Assembly (NCBI RefSeq): GCF_019039255.1
Contig: NZ_CP077062.1
Coordinates: forward strand, 4,650,001 to 4,714,000
DNA length: 64,000 nucleotides
Direction of reading: 5' to 3'
From: Nocardioides panacis
Lineage (GTDB): Bacteria; Actinomycetota; Actinomycetes; Propionibacteriales; Nocardioidaceae
The notes under the pieces: generated by a model
What the model saw: the letters and a program-made list of their open reading frames with translations, nothing else
What the model was told of the DNA's origin: nothing
The model's database searches: none
Shown here: one piece after another, positions 36,254-46,278 of the stretch
Position numbering within the stretch: the first letter of the stretch is position 1
Layout: the number at the start of each line of letters is the position of its first letter
Program-made: the position numbers and the translations under genes

Positions 36254-37132
36254 GTGGCCGATCTCGACCCTTCCCCTGACGAGTCCGACCTCGGTTCCGC
36301 CGGGCGCTACTGCGTGGTCCTCCTCTACTACCGGTACGGCGAACGGGTGCTCGACACCATCGCGGCCGTCCGCGCGCAGACGTCGGGCCCGGTGGGCCTC
36401 TACCTGGTGGACAACTGCTCCTCGGACGGCGTCGTCGACCGGCTGGAGCAGCGCGGCGACCTCGACGGGGTGCGCATCGTGCGGACCGAGGAGAACCTCG
36501 GGTACGCGGGCGGCATGAATGTCGGCGCCCGTGCCGCGAGCGCCGACGGGTGCGAGTTCCTGATGTTCCTGACGCACGAGCTCCGGATGGAGGCGCGGTG
36601 CGCCGAGGAGCTCCTCGCTGCCGCCGGCTCCCGGGACGCCGTCGCGGCCGGCCCCTCGCTGCGGTTGCCCGACGGCTCCCTGTGGGCCAACGGGGGCACC
36701 TTGGACTGGCGTGGCCGCGCCCGGCACCTGCGCGACGACCCCGGAGCGAGCCCCCGGGGAGCGCAGTGGCTCGACGGCGCGTGCCTGCTCGTGCGGTCCG
36801 ACGCCTTCGCAGCCGTCGGAGGGTTCGACGAGTCCTACTTCCTGTACTGGGAGGACGTCGCCTTCTCGTTGGCCCTGCGTGAGGTGGGGACGGTGCTGCT
36901 CGTTCCCGGCGCCGTGGCCGTGCAGTCGCCCTCGACGTCCTCGGGGTCGGCGTACTACGCGACCCGCAACCGGCTCGTGACCTGGCGTCGGCAGGGTCAG
37001 CCGCTGAAGGTTCTCCTCAGCCTGCCGGAGCTGCTGGCGTGGGGGGTCAAACGTGCGCTGACGGGCGGCGGCCGGGCCGACCTGGTCGCGGTCCTGCGAG
37101 GTTGCCGCGACGGCCTGCGGCACCGCCCCTAG
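36254..37132 (+). CDS. Family 2 glycosyltransferase, rhamnosyltransferase-like
   Basis: This 292-residue GT2 enzyme has YCVVLLYYRYGERVLDTIAA, then LYLVDNCSSDGVVDRL, the NLGYAGGMNVGARAA segment and WLDGACLLVRSDAFAAVGGF with DESYFLYWEDVAFSLAL. That is the WxxGAxxxxRxxxFxxxGGFDExFFxYxEDxD pattern of rhamnosyl- and related transferases. GTG 36254 has GAGAGG upstream. It is divergent from the flippase operon and could use dTDP-rhamnose, the product made through rfbC. Confidence 0.88.
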   Translation: MADLDPSPDESDLGSAGRYCVVLLYYRYGERVLDTIAAVRAQTSGPVGLYLVDNCSSDGVVDRLEQRGDLDGVRIVRTEENLGYAGGMNVGARAASADGCEFLMFLTHELRMEARCAEELLAAAGSRDAVAAGPSLRLPDGSLWANGGTLDWRGRARHLRDDPGASPRGAQWLDGACLLVRSDAFAAVGGFDESYFLYWEDVAFSLALREVGTVLLVPGAVAVQSPSTSSGSAYYATRNRLVTWRRQGQPLKVLLSLPELLAWGVKRALTGGGRADLVAVLRGCRDGLRHRP

Positions 37133-37161
37133 GGGTCGGTGCGTGCCGGAGGAGACCTGAA

Positions 37162-37195
37162 GGGGTTCGCGGCGGCCGGGACCGCCGCGAACCCC
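37162..37195. terminator. Bidirectional stem-loop between convergent glycosyltransferase and typA
   Basis: GGGGTTCGCGGCGG pairs perfectly over 14 bp with CCGCCGCGAACCCC around a six-base loop. It is placed 30 bp after one stop and 8 bp before the other. Confidence 0.85.
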
Positions 37196-37202
37196 CGGGC
37201 GA

Positions 37203-39104
37203 TCAGTTGCGGCGGGCCCGCGCCGCGGAGCGGCCGCGGTCGCCGGCGTCCAGGACGACCTTGCGGATGCGGACGTCGTCGGGGGTGACCTCGACGCACT
37301 CGTCCTCGCGGCAGAACTCGAGGCTCTGCTCGAGGGACAGCTTCCTCGGCGGGATCAGCTTCTCGAAGTTGTCCGAGCTCGAAGCCCGGACGTTCGTCTG
37401 CTTCTTCTCCTTGGTGATGTTGACGTCCATGTCGTCGTCACGGGAGTTCTCGCCGACGATCATGCCCTCGTAGACCTCGGTGGTCGGCTCCACGAACATG
37501 ATCCCGCGCTCCTGCAGGTTGGTCATGGCGTACGCCGTGGCGGCACCCGACCGGTCGGCCACGAGCGAGCCGTTGTTGCGGGAGCGGATCTCGCCGGCCC
37601 AGGGCTCGTAGCCCTCGAACACGTGGTGCGCGATGCCGGTGCCGCGGGTGTCGGTGAGGAACTCCGTGCGGAAGCCGATCAGGCCGCGCGCCGGGACCAG
37701 GAACTCCATGCGCACCCAGCCGGTGCCGTGGTTGGTCATCTGCTCCATGCGGCCCTTGCGGACCGCCAGCAGCTGGGTGATCGTGCCGAGGTACTCCTCG
37801 GGGGCGTCGATGGTCAGGCGCTCCACGGGCTCGTGCACCTTGCCGTTGACGTCCTTGGTGACCACCTGCGGCTTGCCGACCGTGAGCTCGTAGCCCTCGC
37901 GGCGCATCTGCTCGACGAGGATCGCCAGCGCCAGCTCGCCACGGCCCTGCACCTCCCAGGTGTCGGGACGCTCGGTGTTCAGCACGTTGATGGAGACGTT
38001 GCCGACCAGCTCGGCGTCCAGCCGGTCCTTGACCAGGCGGGCGGTGACCTTGGTGTTCTTGGTCTGGCCGCGGCCGGCGAGCGGGGAGCTGTTCGTGCCG
38101 ATCGTCATGGAGATCGCGGGCTCGTCGACGGTGATCAGCGGCAGGGCGACGGGGTTCTCCACGTCGGCCAGCGTCTCGCCGATCATGATGTCGGCCATGC
38201 CGGCGATCGCGACGATGTCACCGGGGCCGGCCTCCAGGCCGGGCTTGCGCTCGAGGCCCTCGGTGACCAGCAGCTCGGTGATCTTGACGTTGGAGACCGA
38301 GCCGTCGCGCTTCATCCACGCGACCTGCTGGCCCTTCTTGAGGTGGCCCTCCTTGACCCGGACCAGCGCGAGGCGACCGAGGAAGGGGGAGGAGTCGAGG
38401 TTCGTGACGTGCGCCTGCAGCGGGGCGTCGGCGTGGTACTTCGGCGCCGGGATCGTGTCGACGATCGTCTGGAACAGCGGCTCGAGGTTCTCGCTGTCCG
38501 GCAGCCCGCCGTTCTCCGGCATGTTGATGCTCGCCCGACCGTTCTTGGCCGAGGCGTAGACCACCGGGAAGTCCAGGGCGTCCTGGCTGTGGCTGTCGTC
38601 GAGCAGGTCCATGAACAGCTCGTAGGTCTCGTCGACGACCTCGGCGATGCGGGCGTCGGACCGGTCGACCTTGTTCACCACGAGCACCACGGGCATGTCG
38701 GCGTTGAGCGCCTTGCGGAGCACGAACCGGGTCTGCGGGAGCGGGCCCTCGGAGGCGTCCACGAGCAGCACGATGCCGTCCACCATGGACAGCCCGCGCT
38801 CGACCTCGCCACCGAAGTCGGCGTGGCCCGGGGTGTCGATGATGTTGATCGTCATCGCACCGCCCTCGACGGCCTGGGCGGCGGCGCCGGTGTAGCGGAT
38901 CGCGGTGTTCTTCGCGAGGATCGTGATGCCCTTCTCGCGCTCGAGGTCACCGGAGTCCATCGCGCGCTCGTCGACGTGCTGGTGCTCGCCGAAGGCGCCG
39001 CCCTGCCAGAGCATCGCGTCCACGAGGGTGGTCTTGCCGTGGTCGACGTGCGCCACGATCGCGACGTTGCGGAGGTCGGTGCGCTTCAAGGTGTTCTCGG
39101 GCAT
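37203..39104 (-). CDS. typA: Translational GTPase TypA/BipA
   Basis: This 633-residue ribosome-associated GTPase has G1 AHVDHGKTT, switch I through [16 protein letters not shown]3 [11 protein letters not shown]4 NKVD and G5 [11 protein letters not shown]-like domains III and V and the TypA-specific C-terminal domain ([18 protein letters not shown], ending near [16 protein letters not shown]) follow. The longer frame to 39155 is ignored because homology begins at [16 protein letters not shown]. It acts in 50S assembly and stress or cold adaptation. Confidence 0.96.
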   Translation of the reverse strand: MPENTLKRTDLRNVAIVAHVDHGKTTLVDAMLWQGGAFGEHQHVDERAMDSGDLEREKGITILAKNTAIRYTGAAAQAVEGGAMTINIIDTPGHADFGGEVERGLSMVDGIVLLVDASEGPLPQTRFVLRKALNADMPVVLVVNKVDRSDARIAEVVDETYELFMDLLDDSHSQDALDFPVVYASAKNGRASINMPENGGLPDSENLEPLFQTIVDTIPAPKYHADAPLQAHVTNLDSSPFLGRLALVRVKEGHLKKGQQVAWMKRDGSVSNVKITELLVTEGLERKPGLEAGPGDIVAIAGMADIMIGETLADVENPVALPLITVDEPAISMTIGTNSSPLAGRGQTKNTKVTARLVKDRLDAELVGNVSINVLNTERPDTWEVQGRGELALAILVEQMRREGYELTVGKPQVVTKDVNGKVHEPVERLTIDAPEEYLGTITQLLAVRKGRMEQMTNHGTGWVRMEFLVPARGLIGFRTEFLTDTRGTGIAHHVFEGYEPWAGEIRSRNNGSLVADRSGAATAYAMTNLQERGIMFVEPTTEVYEGMIVGENSRDDDMDVNITKEKKQTNVRASSSDNFEKLIPPRKLSLEQSLEFCREDECVEVTPDDVRIRKVVLDAGDRGRSAARARRN

Positions 39105-39249
39105 GGCGGGGCAGTCGTCGCTTTCGAGTCGGGATTCCCACGAGGGGGGCCGCACGTCACACGGGGTGGTCGGCGGGGCGACCGGGGCGGATGACGTGCA
39201 CAGGGAGCAGGTCGAGTCTACCGGCAGGAGGGGTCCTGGCCCGAATCGC

Positions 39250-39277
39250 TACCGTCGGGGGTGTGAGCGCACCATGA
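39250..39277 (+). promoter_or_regulatory. Promoter with possible leaderless 4-codon uORF before the sirtuin
   Basis: TACCGT (39250-39255) is a -10 candidate. GTG at 39263, eight bases after it, would start a leaderless reading frame of four sense codons whose TGA (39275-39277) overlaps the sirtuin ATG (39274) as ATGA. The sirtuin ATG itself has no Shine-Dalgarno sequence, so coupling through this mini-frame is conceivable. Confidence 0.35.
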
Positions 39278-40059
39278 GCACGCCGGCACCCGCCCTGGGC
39301 GACCTCCTCGCCGATGCCACCCGGGTGGTCGCCTTCACCGGCGCCGGCATCTCCACCGAGTCGGGCATCCCGGACTTCCGGTCCCCGGACGGCGTGTGGA
39401 CCCGCTACGACCCCACCGACTTCACCTTCGGCCGGTACGTCGAGTCGGCCGAGGTCCGCGAACGGTCCTGGCGGATGCGGCGCGAGTTCCTCGCCGCGGG
39501 CCACCACCCCAACGCGGGGCACCTGGCGCTGGCCCGCCTCGAGCAGGCCGGCCGCTCGCCCGGCGTGGTCACCCAGAACATCGACGGCCTGCACCAGGAC
39601 GCCGGCTCCCGGCGGGTGGTCGAGGTGCACGGCACCGCGCGCGAGGTGATGTGCATCGGGCACCGGCCGCGCGGCGGGGTGCCCGAGGGCTGCGGCTTCA
39701 CCGCCCCGGTGAGCTGGGCGCTCGACCTGGTCGACGCCGGCGACCCGGACCCGCTCTGCCCGCTGTGCGGCGGGCTGGTGAAGTCCTCGACGGTGTCCTT
39801 CGAGCAGGTGCTGCTCCCGCACGTGGTGAGGGACGCGCTGGCCCTGGTCGCGCAGGCCGACCTGCTGCTGGCGGTGGGGTCCTCGCTGGCGGTCTACCCG
39901 GCCGCGGACCTGCCGGTGGTCGCGGTGCGCAACGGCGCCCGGCTGGTGATCGTGAACGACGAGCCCACGCCGTACGACGACCTGGCCGACCTCGTGGTCC
40001 GCGGCCGTGCCGGCGAGGTGCTCGCCACCGCCGTGGACGCCGTGCTCACCCCCGGATGA
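39274..40059 (+). CDS. cobB: NAD-dependent protein deacylase, Sir2 family
   Basis: This 261-residue sirtuin has NAD-binding [20 protein letters not shown], then [20 protein letters not shown] with the catalytic histidine following in HGTAREV. Zinc cysteines are in [13 protein letters not shown] and [21 protein letters not shown] completes the NAD site. The cysteine spacing in the first pair is larger than usual. It removes acyl groups from lysines, for example of acyl-CoA synthetases. Confidence 0.92.
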   Translation: MSTPAPALGDLLADATRVVAFTGAGISTESGIPDFRSPDGVWTRYDPTDFTFGRYVESAEVRERSWRMRREFLAAGHHPNAGHLALARLEQAGRSPGVVTQNIDGLHQDAGSRRVVEVHGTAREVMCIGHRPRGGVPEGCGFTAPVSWALDLVDAGDPDPLCPLCGGLVKSSTVSFEQVLLPHVVRDALALVAQADLLLAVGSSLAVYPAADLPVVAVRNGARLVIVNDEPTPYDDLADLVVRGRAGEVLATAVDAVLTPG

Positions 40060-40089
40060 TCGACCGACCCGCTCACGAGGCGGGGTGGG

Positions 40090-40782
40090 TCACTCCGCCA
40101 GCGCGCGGTCGAGGGCTGCCTCGACGTGCAGCGTGGTGGAGGGGAGGACCAGCGGCTCGCAGTCGGCCTGCTTGACCAGCAGCTCGAGCTCGGTGCAGCC
40201 GAGGATCACGCCCTGGGCGCCGGCGTCCCACAGCTCGTCGATCACGCCGACCACGGTCGCCCGCGAGGCGTCGAGGACCTTGCCGTGCACCAGCTCGCCG
40301 TAGATGATCCGGTCGATCGCCTCGTGCCGCTCCGGGTCGGGGACGACGACCTGCAGGCCGTGCGAGGCGAGCCGGTCGACGAAGAACGGCTGCTCCATGC
40401 TGTACGACGTCCCGACCAGCCCCACGCTGGTGAGGCCGCGGGCCGTGCACGCCTGGGCGACGACGTCGGCCAGGTGCAGGAACGGGATGCCGACGGCGGC
40501 CTCGACCTGGTCCGCGACGGTGTGGAACGCGGTGGTGCACATCAGCAGCAGGTCGGCACCGGCCGCCTCGACGCCCCGCGCGGCCTCGGCCAGGACGGCG
40601 GCGACGTCGTCCCAGCGTCCGGCGCGCTGCAGCTCGGTGAGCTCGTGGAACTCGACGCTGGACATCACCGTGCGGGCCGAGTGCAGGCCGCCGAGGCGCT
40701 GCTCCACGCCGAGGTTGAGCAGCTTGTAGTACACCAGGCTGCTCTCCCAGCTCATCCCGCCGACGAGTCCGATGCTCAACAC
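40090..40782 (-). CDS. Aspartate/glutamate racemase family protein
   Basis: This 230-residue cofactor-independent racemase opens with IGLVGGMSWESSLVYYKLLN. The two catalytic cysteines are in LLMCTTAFHTVAD and ILGCTELELL. The usual first motif reads MCTNTMH, so TTAF is a mild variant. It is convergent with the sirtuin gene; a weak CCCGC/GCGGG stem at 40068-40084 lies between. The substrate may be aspartate or another amino acid. GTG start at 40782. Confidence 0.88.
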   Translation of the reverse strand: MLSIGLVGGMSWESSLVYYKLLNLGVEQRLGGLHSARTVMSSVEFHELTELQRAGRWDDVAAVLAEAARGVEAAGADLLLMCTTAFHTVADQVEAAVGIPFLHLADVVAQACTARGLTSVGLVGTSYSMEQPFFVDRLASHGLQVVVPDPERHEAIDRIIYGELVHGKVLDASRATVVGVIDELWDAGAQGVILGCTELELLVKQADCEPLVLPSTTLHVEAALDRALAE

Positions 40783-40841
40783 GAGCCCGAGTCTGTCACA
40801 GCGCTCTGTACGTTGTCGGCGGCCCGGGATAGACCTGTCCC

Positions 40842-42155
40842 ATGACTCGGTGCCTGTTCATCCCGCCCTACCTCCTCGAGAAGATCGCGACCTCCCACCC
40901 GGACCCCGGGGCGAGCCGTTGCGGTGCGCAGACCCTGCGGATCGACGCCTCCCTGCGGGTCGCCCGCGCCACCGCCTCGCCCGGCGCGCGGCCCGCCGCC
41001 GGTGCCACGGCCGGGCGACCGTTCTCGGTGCACACCGCTCGCCACGGCACCGACCTGCCGGGCGACCTGGTCCGCGCCCCCGGCGACCCGGCCTCCGGCG
41101 ACCCCGCGGTCGACGAGGCGTACGCCGGGGTGGAGGCGTCCCTCGCGCTGTTCTCCGAGGTGTTCGGCCGCGACTCCTACGACGACCGGGGCGCCGAGGT
41201 GGTCGCCACCGTGCACTACGAGCAGGACTACGACAACGCGTTCTGGGACGGCACCCAGCTGGTCTTCGGCGACGGCGACGGCACGGTGTTCGGCCGGTTC
41301 ACCAAGCCGGTCGACGTTCTGGGGCACGAGCTGAGCCACGCGGTCACCCAGTTCACCGCCGACCTGACCTACGAGGGCCAGTCGGGAGCGCTCAACGAGT
41401 CGGTGTCGGACGTGTTCGGCTCCTGCCTCAAGCAGCGGCTGCTCGGCCAGACCGCCGACGAGGCGGACTGGTTGATCGGCGAGGGCATCTTCCTGCCGTC
41501 GGTGCAGGGCCGGGCGCTGCGCTCGATGGCGGAGCCCGGCACGGCCTACGACGACCCGGTGCTCGGCAAGGACCCGCAGGTGGCATCGATGGACGACTAC
41601 GTCGACACCCAGGACGACAACGGCGGCGTGCACACCAACTCCGGTATCCCCAACAAGGCGTTCCACCTCGCGGCGACCGCGATCGGCGGCAAGGCCTGGG
41701 AGGGCGCGGGGAGGATCTGGTACGCCGCGCTGACCTCCGGGATCGCCGCGGACACCGACTTCGCCGGGTTCGCCGACGCCACCGTGACCGCCGCCGGGGC
41801 GGTGTCGCCCGCGGTCGCCGAGCAGGTGCGGGCGGCCTGGACGGCCGTCGGCGTGACGGGGGCCGCCGGGACGTCGGCGCCGCCGGTCCCGGCCGGCGAG
41901 CGTCGGGTCGCGGTGGTCCGCTCCGGAGGCTTCGCCGGCGTCCGGCAGGCGGGTGAGCTGACGCTGGGCGACGACCCGCGCACCCCGGAGGTCGAGTCCC
42001 TGCTCGGCCGGATCGACCTGCAGGGGCTGGCACCGCACCGGCCGCAGCCCGACCGGTTCGTCTACAGCTTCGAGGTCGACGGCGAGCGGGTCGTCGTCGG
42101 CGAGCAGGACCTCACGCCCGACCTGGACCAGCTGGCCCGGATCCTGCTCGGCTAG
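40842..42155 (+). CDS. Protealysin-like M4 metalloprotease with C-terminal emfourin-like inhibitor domain
   Basis: This 437-residue zinc protease lacks a signal peptide. The N-terminus carries the protealysin-type propeptide motif FIPPYLLEKIA. The catalytic domain has HELSHAVTQFTADLTYEGQS (zinc ligands HExxH) and GALNESVSDVFGS with the third ligand, then NGGVHTNSGIPNKAF. From ~345 a second domain (ERRVAVVRSGGFAGVRQAG, ending LDQLARILLG) resembles emfourin, the protealysin inhibitor. The protein is probably intracellular or exported by a non-Sec route, with built-in inhibition. Its stop interlocks with that of the converging SDR gene in one CTAG. Confidence 0.88.
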   Translation: MTRCLFIPPYLLEKIATSHPDPGASRCGAQTLRIDASLRVARATASPGARPAAGATAGRPFSVHTARHGTDLPGDLVRAPGDPASGDPAVDEAYAGVEASLALFSEVFGRDSYDDRGAEVVATVHYEQDYDNAFWDGTQLVFGDGDGTVFGRFTKPVDVLGHELSHAVTQFTADLTYEGQSGALNESVSDVFGSCLKQRLLGQTADEADWLIGEGIFLPSVQGRALRSMAEPGTAYDDPVLGKDPQVASMDDYVDTQDDNGGVHTNSGIPNKAFHLAATAIGGKAWEGAGRIWYAALTSGIAADTDFAGFADATVTAAGAVSPAVAEQVRAAWTAVGVTGAAGTSAPPVPAGERRVAVVRSGGFAGVRQAGELTLGDDPRTPEVESLLGRIDLQGLAPHRPQPDRFVYSFEVDGERVVVGEQDLTPDLDQLARILLG

Positions 42156-42904
42156 CCGTCCTGCTTGACGCGGTGCACCTTGTGCTGCGCGGCCTGCGCG
42201 CGGGGACGGATGACCAGCTCGTCGATGTTCACGTGCGCGGGGCGGGTCACCATCCAGGTGATCGCGTCGGCGACGTCGTCGGCGGTGAGCGGCTCGGCCA
42301 CCCCGTCGTACACCGCGTCGGCCTTGGCCTGGTCGCCGTCGAAGCGGATCAGCGCGAACTCGTCGGTCCGCACCATGCCGGGGGCGATCTCGCACACCCG
42401 GACGGGCTGGTCGAACAGCTCGAGCCGCAGCGTCTCGGAGACCACCTGGGTGCCGTGCTTCGCGGCGGTGTAGCCGGCGCCGCCCTCGTAGGCGACCCGG
42501 CCGGCGGTCGAGCCGACGTTGAGGATCACCCCGGCTCCGCTGGCGATCAGCGCCGGCACGAGCGCCTTCGTGACCAGCATCAGCCCGATCACGTTGACCT
42601 CGTACATCCGCCGCCAGTCGTCGGCGTCCGCGGACGTGACCGGGGAGGCCCCGAAGGCGCCGCCGGCGTTGTTGACGAGCACGTCGAGGCGCGGGCCGAC
42701 CCGGGCGGCGAGGGCGTCGACGTCCGCGGCCGAGGTGACGTCGCAGCGGACCGCCGTCCCCCCGATCTCGGCGGCGAGCTCGGCGACCCGGTCCTCGCGG
42801 CGGGCGGCGCAGAAGACGTGGAAGCCCTCCGCGGCGAGGTGGCGAGCGGTGGCGGCGCCGATCCCGCTGCTGGCTCCGGTGACGACGGCGGTCCTGGTAG
42901 GCAT
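42152..42904 (-). CDS. SDR family oxidoreductase, Rv0484c-like
   Basis: This 250-residue short-chain dehydrogenase has TGASSGIGAATA, FCAARREDR (Arg after beta-2, favouring NADPH), NNAG, catalytic serine in NVGSTAGRV, and YTAAK. It resembles the YdfG-type oxidoreductase Rv0484c, which lies next to mshA in M. tuberculosis as it nearly does here. The substrate is unknown. The longer frame to 43138 overlaps the next promoter and is rejected. Confidence 0.88.
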   Translation of the reverse strand: MPTRTAVVTGASSGIGAATARHLAAEGFHVFCAARREDRVAELAAEIGGTAVRCDVTSAADVDALAARVGPRLDVLVNNAGGAFGASPVTSADADDWRRMYEVNVIGLMLVTKALVPALIASGAGVILNVGSTAGRVAYEGGAGYTAAKHGTQVVSETLRLELFDQPVRVCEIAPGMVRTDEFALIRFDGDQAKADAVYDGVAEPLTADDVADAITWMVTRPAHVNIDELVIRPRAQAAQHKVHRVKQDG

Positions 42905-43004
42905 GCCCCGATCATGCCCGGTGGGCGGTGGTGGCGCGCTGCGGGCCCGGCCGCGTTTCGGACACCAGGTGCCAAATCGTGGCCGACCCGGCACACTCGG
43001 GCGC

Positions 43005-43382
43005 ATGAACCTGACCCGTGCGGCCGCAGGCGCCGCGGTGCTCGGTGGCCTCGTCTGGGCGGTGGCGGCGGCGGTCGCCTGGGGCGGGGACGTGAACCCG
43101 GTCGCCGACGCGCTGGGAGCGGTCCTCTTCCTGCTCACGTTCGGCGCGATCGGCTACTCGCTGGTGGACCGGGCGCCGGTCTGGCTGCGCGCGGTGGTCT
43201 GCGTGGCCACCCCCGCGCTCGCCTACGCCGTGTGGCTCACCGTCGAGGCGGCGTTCCCGGCCGACCACCTGCCGGTGCTGGTCGCCGGCCTGGCCCTGCT
43301 GGGCGGCGGCGGCCTGGTGCTGGCCCGCACCCGCTCCGAGCCGGTCGAGGTGCCGGTGCGCGGCCGGCGGGCCGCCCGCTGA
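43005..43382 (+). CDS. Small hypothetical membrane protein
   Basis: This 125-residue protein has four hydrophobic segments ([78 protein letters not shown]) and a basic C-terminus. I do not recognise the family. It starts 100 bp from the divergent SDR gene and is 70 bp upstream of mshA on the same strand. Confidence 0.7.
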   Translation: MNLTRAAAGAAVLGGLVWAVAAAVAWGGDVNPVADALGAVLFLLTFGAIGYSLVDRAPVWLRAVVCVATPALAYAVWLTVEAAFPADHLPVLVAGLALLGGGGLVLARTRSEPVEVPVRGRRAAR

Positions 43383-43452
43383 GGTACCGCACCCCGGCCG
43401 GACGGCCGCGCGGAATACGTGTGACGGTGGCCGGGTTTGGGGACATGGAGGT

Positions 43453-44775
43453 ATGCCCGACGTGAGTCCCGAACTGCACTCCCCGACCCCGCATCCCGCG
43501 CCGCGTGCCGGCAACGGGCACGGGCGGGTGGCGATGATCAGCGTCCACACGTCCCCGCTGGACCAGCCGGGGACCGGGGACGCGGGCGGCATGAACGTGT
43601 ACGTCGTCGAGCTGGCCCGCCGGCTCGCCGCCCGGGACGTCGCCGTCGAGATCTACACCCGGGCCACCTCCTCCGCGCTGCCGCCGACCGTCGAGGCGTT
43701 CCCCGGCGTCACCGTGCACCACGTGCACGCGGGTCCGTTCGAGGGCCTGACGAAGGGCGAGCTGCCCGGTCAGCTGTGCGTGTTCGCCCGCGAGGTGCTG
43801 CGGGCCGAGGCCCGGCACGACCAGGGCTGGTACGACGTCGTGCACTCGCACTACTGGCTCTCCGGCCAGGTCGGTGCCCTGGTGCGCGACCGGTGGAGCG
43901 TGCCGCTGGTGCACTCCATGCACACGATGGCCAAGGTGAAGAACGCCTCGCTGGCCGCCGGGGACAGCCCCGAGCCGGCCGCCCGGGTGATCGGCGAGGA
44001 GCAGGTGGTCGAGGCCGCCGACATGCTGATCGCGAACACCGACATCGAGGCCAAGCAGCTGCTCGAGCTCTACGACGCCGACCCCGCCCGCGTCGAGGTG
44101 GTGCACCCCGGGGTGGACCTCGACGTGTTCCGGCCGTCCTCGTCGGCCCGCTCGCGGCTCGGACTGCCCCAGGACGCCGTGGTGCTGATGTTCGCCGGGC
44201 GCATCCAGCCCCTCAAGGCCCCGGACGTGCTGCTGCACGCCGTGCGTGCCCTGCTCGACCGCGACCCGTCGCTGCGGTCCCGGCTCGTCGTACCCGTGGT
44301 CGGCGGGCCCTCGGGCTCCGGCCTCGAGCACCCCGAGTCGCTGGCCCAGCTCGCCGACTCGCTCGGCGTCGCCGACGTGGTGCGCTTCGTGCCGCCGGTC
44401 GCCCAGACCGTGCTGGCCGACTGGTACGCCGCGGCCACCCTGGTCTGCGTGCCGTCCTACAACGAGTCCTTCGGGCTGGTCGCCGTCGAGGCCCAGGCCG
44501 CCGGCACCCCCGTCGTGGCCGCCGCCGTGGGCGGGCTGACCACCGTGGTGCGCGACGGCGTCTCCGGCCTGCTCGTCGAGGGCCACGACCCGGCCGACTA
44601 CGCCCGGGCCATGGAGCGGATCGTCGCCGCGCCCGACCTGCGCGCGGTGCTCTCCCGCGGGGCGGTGGCACAGGCCGCGAGCTTCGCCTGGGAGCGGACC
44701 GCCGACCGCACCCTGGAGGTCTACCGGGCCGCCGCCCGCTCGATGCGCGACGACCTGGCCGGCGGCCGCGTGTGA
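43453..44775 (+). CDS. mshA: D-inositol-3-phosphate glycosyltransferase MshA
   Basis: This 440-residue GT4 enzyme catalyses the first step of mycothiol synthesis, joining UDP-GlcNAc and 1L-inositol-1-phosphate. Signatures are [66 protein letters not shown] and the GT-B donor motif [23 protein letters not shown] 43453 has GGAGGT directly abutting it (zero spacing). GTG 43462 (VSPELHS...) lies nine bases from that element and is the better-spaced start. It overlaps the YbjN gene in GTGA. Confidence 0.95.
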   Translation: MPDVSPELHSPTPHPAPRAGNGHGRVAMISVHTSPLDQPGTGDAGGMNVYVVELARRLAARDVAVEIYTRATSSALPPTVEAFPGVTVHHVHAGPFEGLTKGELPGQLCVFAREVLRAEARHDQGWYDVVHSHYWLSGQVGALVRDRWSVPLVHSMHTMAKVKNASLAAGDSPEPAARVIGEEQVVEAADMLIANTDIEAKQLLELYDADPARVEVVHPGVDLDVFRPSSSARSRLGLPQDAVVLMFAGRIQPLKAPDVLLHAVRALLDRDPSLRSRLVVPVVGGPSGSGLEHPESLAQLADSLGVADVVRFVPPVAQTVLADWYAAATLVCVPSYNESFGLVAVEAQAAGTPVVAAAVGGLTTVVRDGVSGLLVEGHDPADYARAMERIVAAPDLRAVLSRGAVAQAASFAWERTADRTLEVYRAAARSMRDDLAGGRV

Positions 44776-45311
44776 GGCAGCAGGCGCTGGAGACCCTGCG
44801 GGCGACGCTGGCGGACTCCGACCTGACCTGGAAGGAGGTCTCCGACGGGGTCTTCACCGTCGAGCTGCCCGGCGAGAAGAAGCTGTCCACGCCGTGCCGC
44901 CTCGACGTCGGGGAGCACGCGTTCGGGGTGCACGCCTTCGTGGCCCGCCAGCCCGACGAGAACCACGAGCGGGTCTACCGCTGGCTGCTGGAGCGGAACC
45001 TGAAGATGTTCGGGGTCTCGTTCGCCGTGGACGCGATCGGCGACATCTACCTCGACGGCCGGCTGCCGCTGAGCGCGGTCACCCCCGACGAGGTCGACCG
45101 GCTGCTCGGCGCGGTGCTGACCTACGCCGACGAGTCCTTCAACACCATCCTCGAGCTCGGCTTCGCCACCTCGATCCGCAAGGAGTGGGAGTGGCGCAAG
45201 AGCCGCGGTGAGTCCACCCGCAACCTCGAGGCGTTCCGCGGCTGGCTCGAGAAGGGCGACCGCGACCGCGCCGCGCAGGCCGCCCGCTCCGACCACGGCG
45301 ACCGGACCTGA
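44772..45311 (+). CDS. YbjN domain-containing protein, Rv0487-like
   Basis: This 179-residue soluble protein has the YbjN/T3SS-chaperone-like fold pattern ([20 protein letters not shown], then [20 protein letters not shown], and [20 protein letters not shown]). The function is unknown. It is coupled to mshA by a 4-bp overlap, and the same pair (Rv0486-Rv0487) occurs in mycobacteria, which suggests a link to mycothiol or envelope metabolism. Confidence 0.88.
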   Translation: MRQQALETLRATLADSDLTWKEVSDGVFTVELPGEKKLSTPCRLDVGEHAFGVHAFVARQPDENHERVYRWLLERNLKMFGVSFAVDAIGDIYLDGRLPLSAVTPDEVDRLLGAVLTYADESFNTILELGFATSIRKEWEWRKSRGESTRNLEAFRGWLEKGDRDRAAQAARSDHGDRT

Positions 45312-45343
45312 CCCAGGGTCCCTGACACGCGTCCGACGTCGGG

Positions 45344-46234
45344 TCAGGCGGGGACGCGGGACCGCGGCCGGCGCCGGGCCAGCGCGACCCCGACCAGGGC
45401 GAGCACCCCACCGACGTACGCCATCGCCGGCGGCGCCTCGGACAGCAGCAGCCAGCTGAGCAGCACGGTGATCGGCGGGACCAGGTACGTCGTCACGCTG
45501 AGGTTGCCGGCGCTCATGTGGGAGAGCGCGAAGGCGTACGTCGAGAACGCGATCGCCGTGGGGAAGACGCCGAGGAACACCACCCAGCCCAGGTCGGCGG
45601 CGCTCGCGGCGCCGGCGTCGCGCACCAGGTCCCCGGCGAACGGCAGGCAGGCGACCGCCCCCACCGTGCACGCGACCCAGGTGACCTCGATGGCCGGCAG
45701 CCGCGCGACCAGCGGCTTCTGCAGGATCAGGCTCACGGCGTACGCCGCGGCGGAGACCAGGCACAGCAGCACGCCGACCGGGTCCCGGTGCCCGTCCCCG
45801 CCCGTCGAGGTGGCGATCAGCACGACCCCGGCGAACGCCACCAGCAGCCCGACGCCGAGCGCCGGGGTGGCCCGCTCCTTCAGGAACACCGCGGCGAGCA
45901 CGGCGACCAGGACGGGCGAGAGCTGGATGAGCATCGCCGCGGTGCCGGCGTCCACGCGGCGTTCGCCGGCGTTCAGCGCGACGTTGTAGAGACCGAACCA
46001 CAGCACCCCGATCGCGACCAGGCGCGGCCACTCGTGCCGGTTCGGCGTGGTCCAGCCCCGCGTGGTGAGCACCACCCCGAGGGCCACCGAGCCGACCAGC
46101 AGCCGGCCCAGGGACAGCGCGCCGGGCGAGAAGGTCGCGCCCAGGTGCCGGATCGCCACGAACGCCGAGGACCACAGCACCAGCGTGATGCCGACGGCGA
46201 CGAGGGGGAGCGTGCTGGTGCGTGGCGCGGTCAT
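45344..46234 (-). CDS. EamA/DMT family transporter
   Basis: This 296-residue protein has ten predicted helices in two EamA halves (LVLWSSAFVAIRHLGATFSP in the first; YAVSLILQKPLVARLPAIEV opening the second). The proline/serine-rich YLVPPITVLLSWLLLSEAPP segment near the end is typical of drug/metabolite exporters. The substrate is unknown. It is transcribed toward the YbjN gene and 44 bp downstream of regX3 on the same strand. Confidence 0.88.
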   Translation of the reverse strand: MTAPRTSTLPLVAVGITLVLWSSAFVAIRHLGATFSPGALSLGRLLVGSVALGVVLTTRGWTTPNRHEWPRLVAIGVLWFGLYNVALNAGERRVDAGTAAMLIQLSPVLVAVLAAVFLKERATPALGVGLLVAFAGVVLIATSTGGDGHRDPVGVLLCLVSAAAYAVSLILQKPLVARLPAIEVTWVACTVGAVACLPFAGDLVRDAGAASAADLGWVVFLGVFPTAIAFSTYAFALSHMSAGNLSVTTYLVPPITVLLSWLLLSEAPPAMAYVGGVLALVGVALARRRPRSRVPA

Positions 46235-46278
46235 GGCGCCCACGCTAGTGCCGGGCGCCGACGCTCCCGACCACCCCG

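Noticed and set aside
40068-40084. Strong terminator between sirtuin and racemase genes
   Set aside because: The CCCGC/GCGGG stem is only 5 bp with a seven-base loop, too weak to call with confidence.
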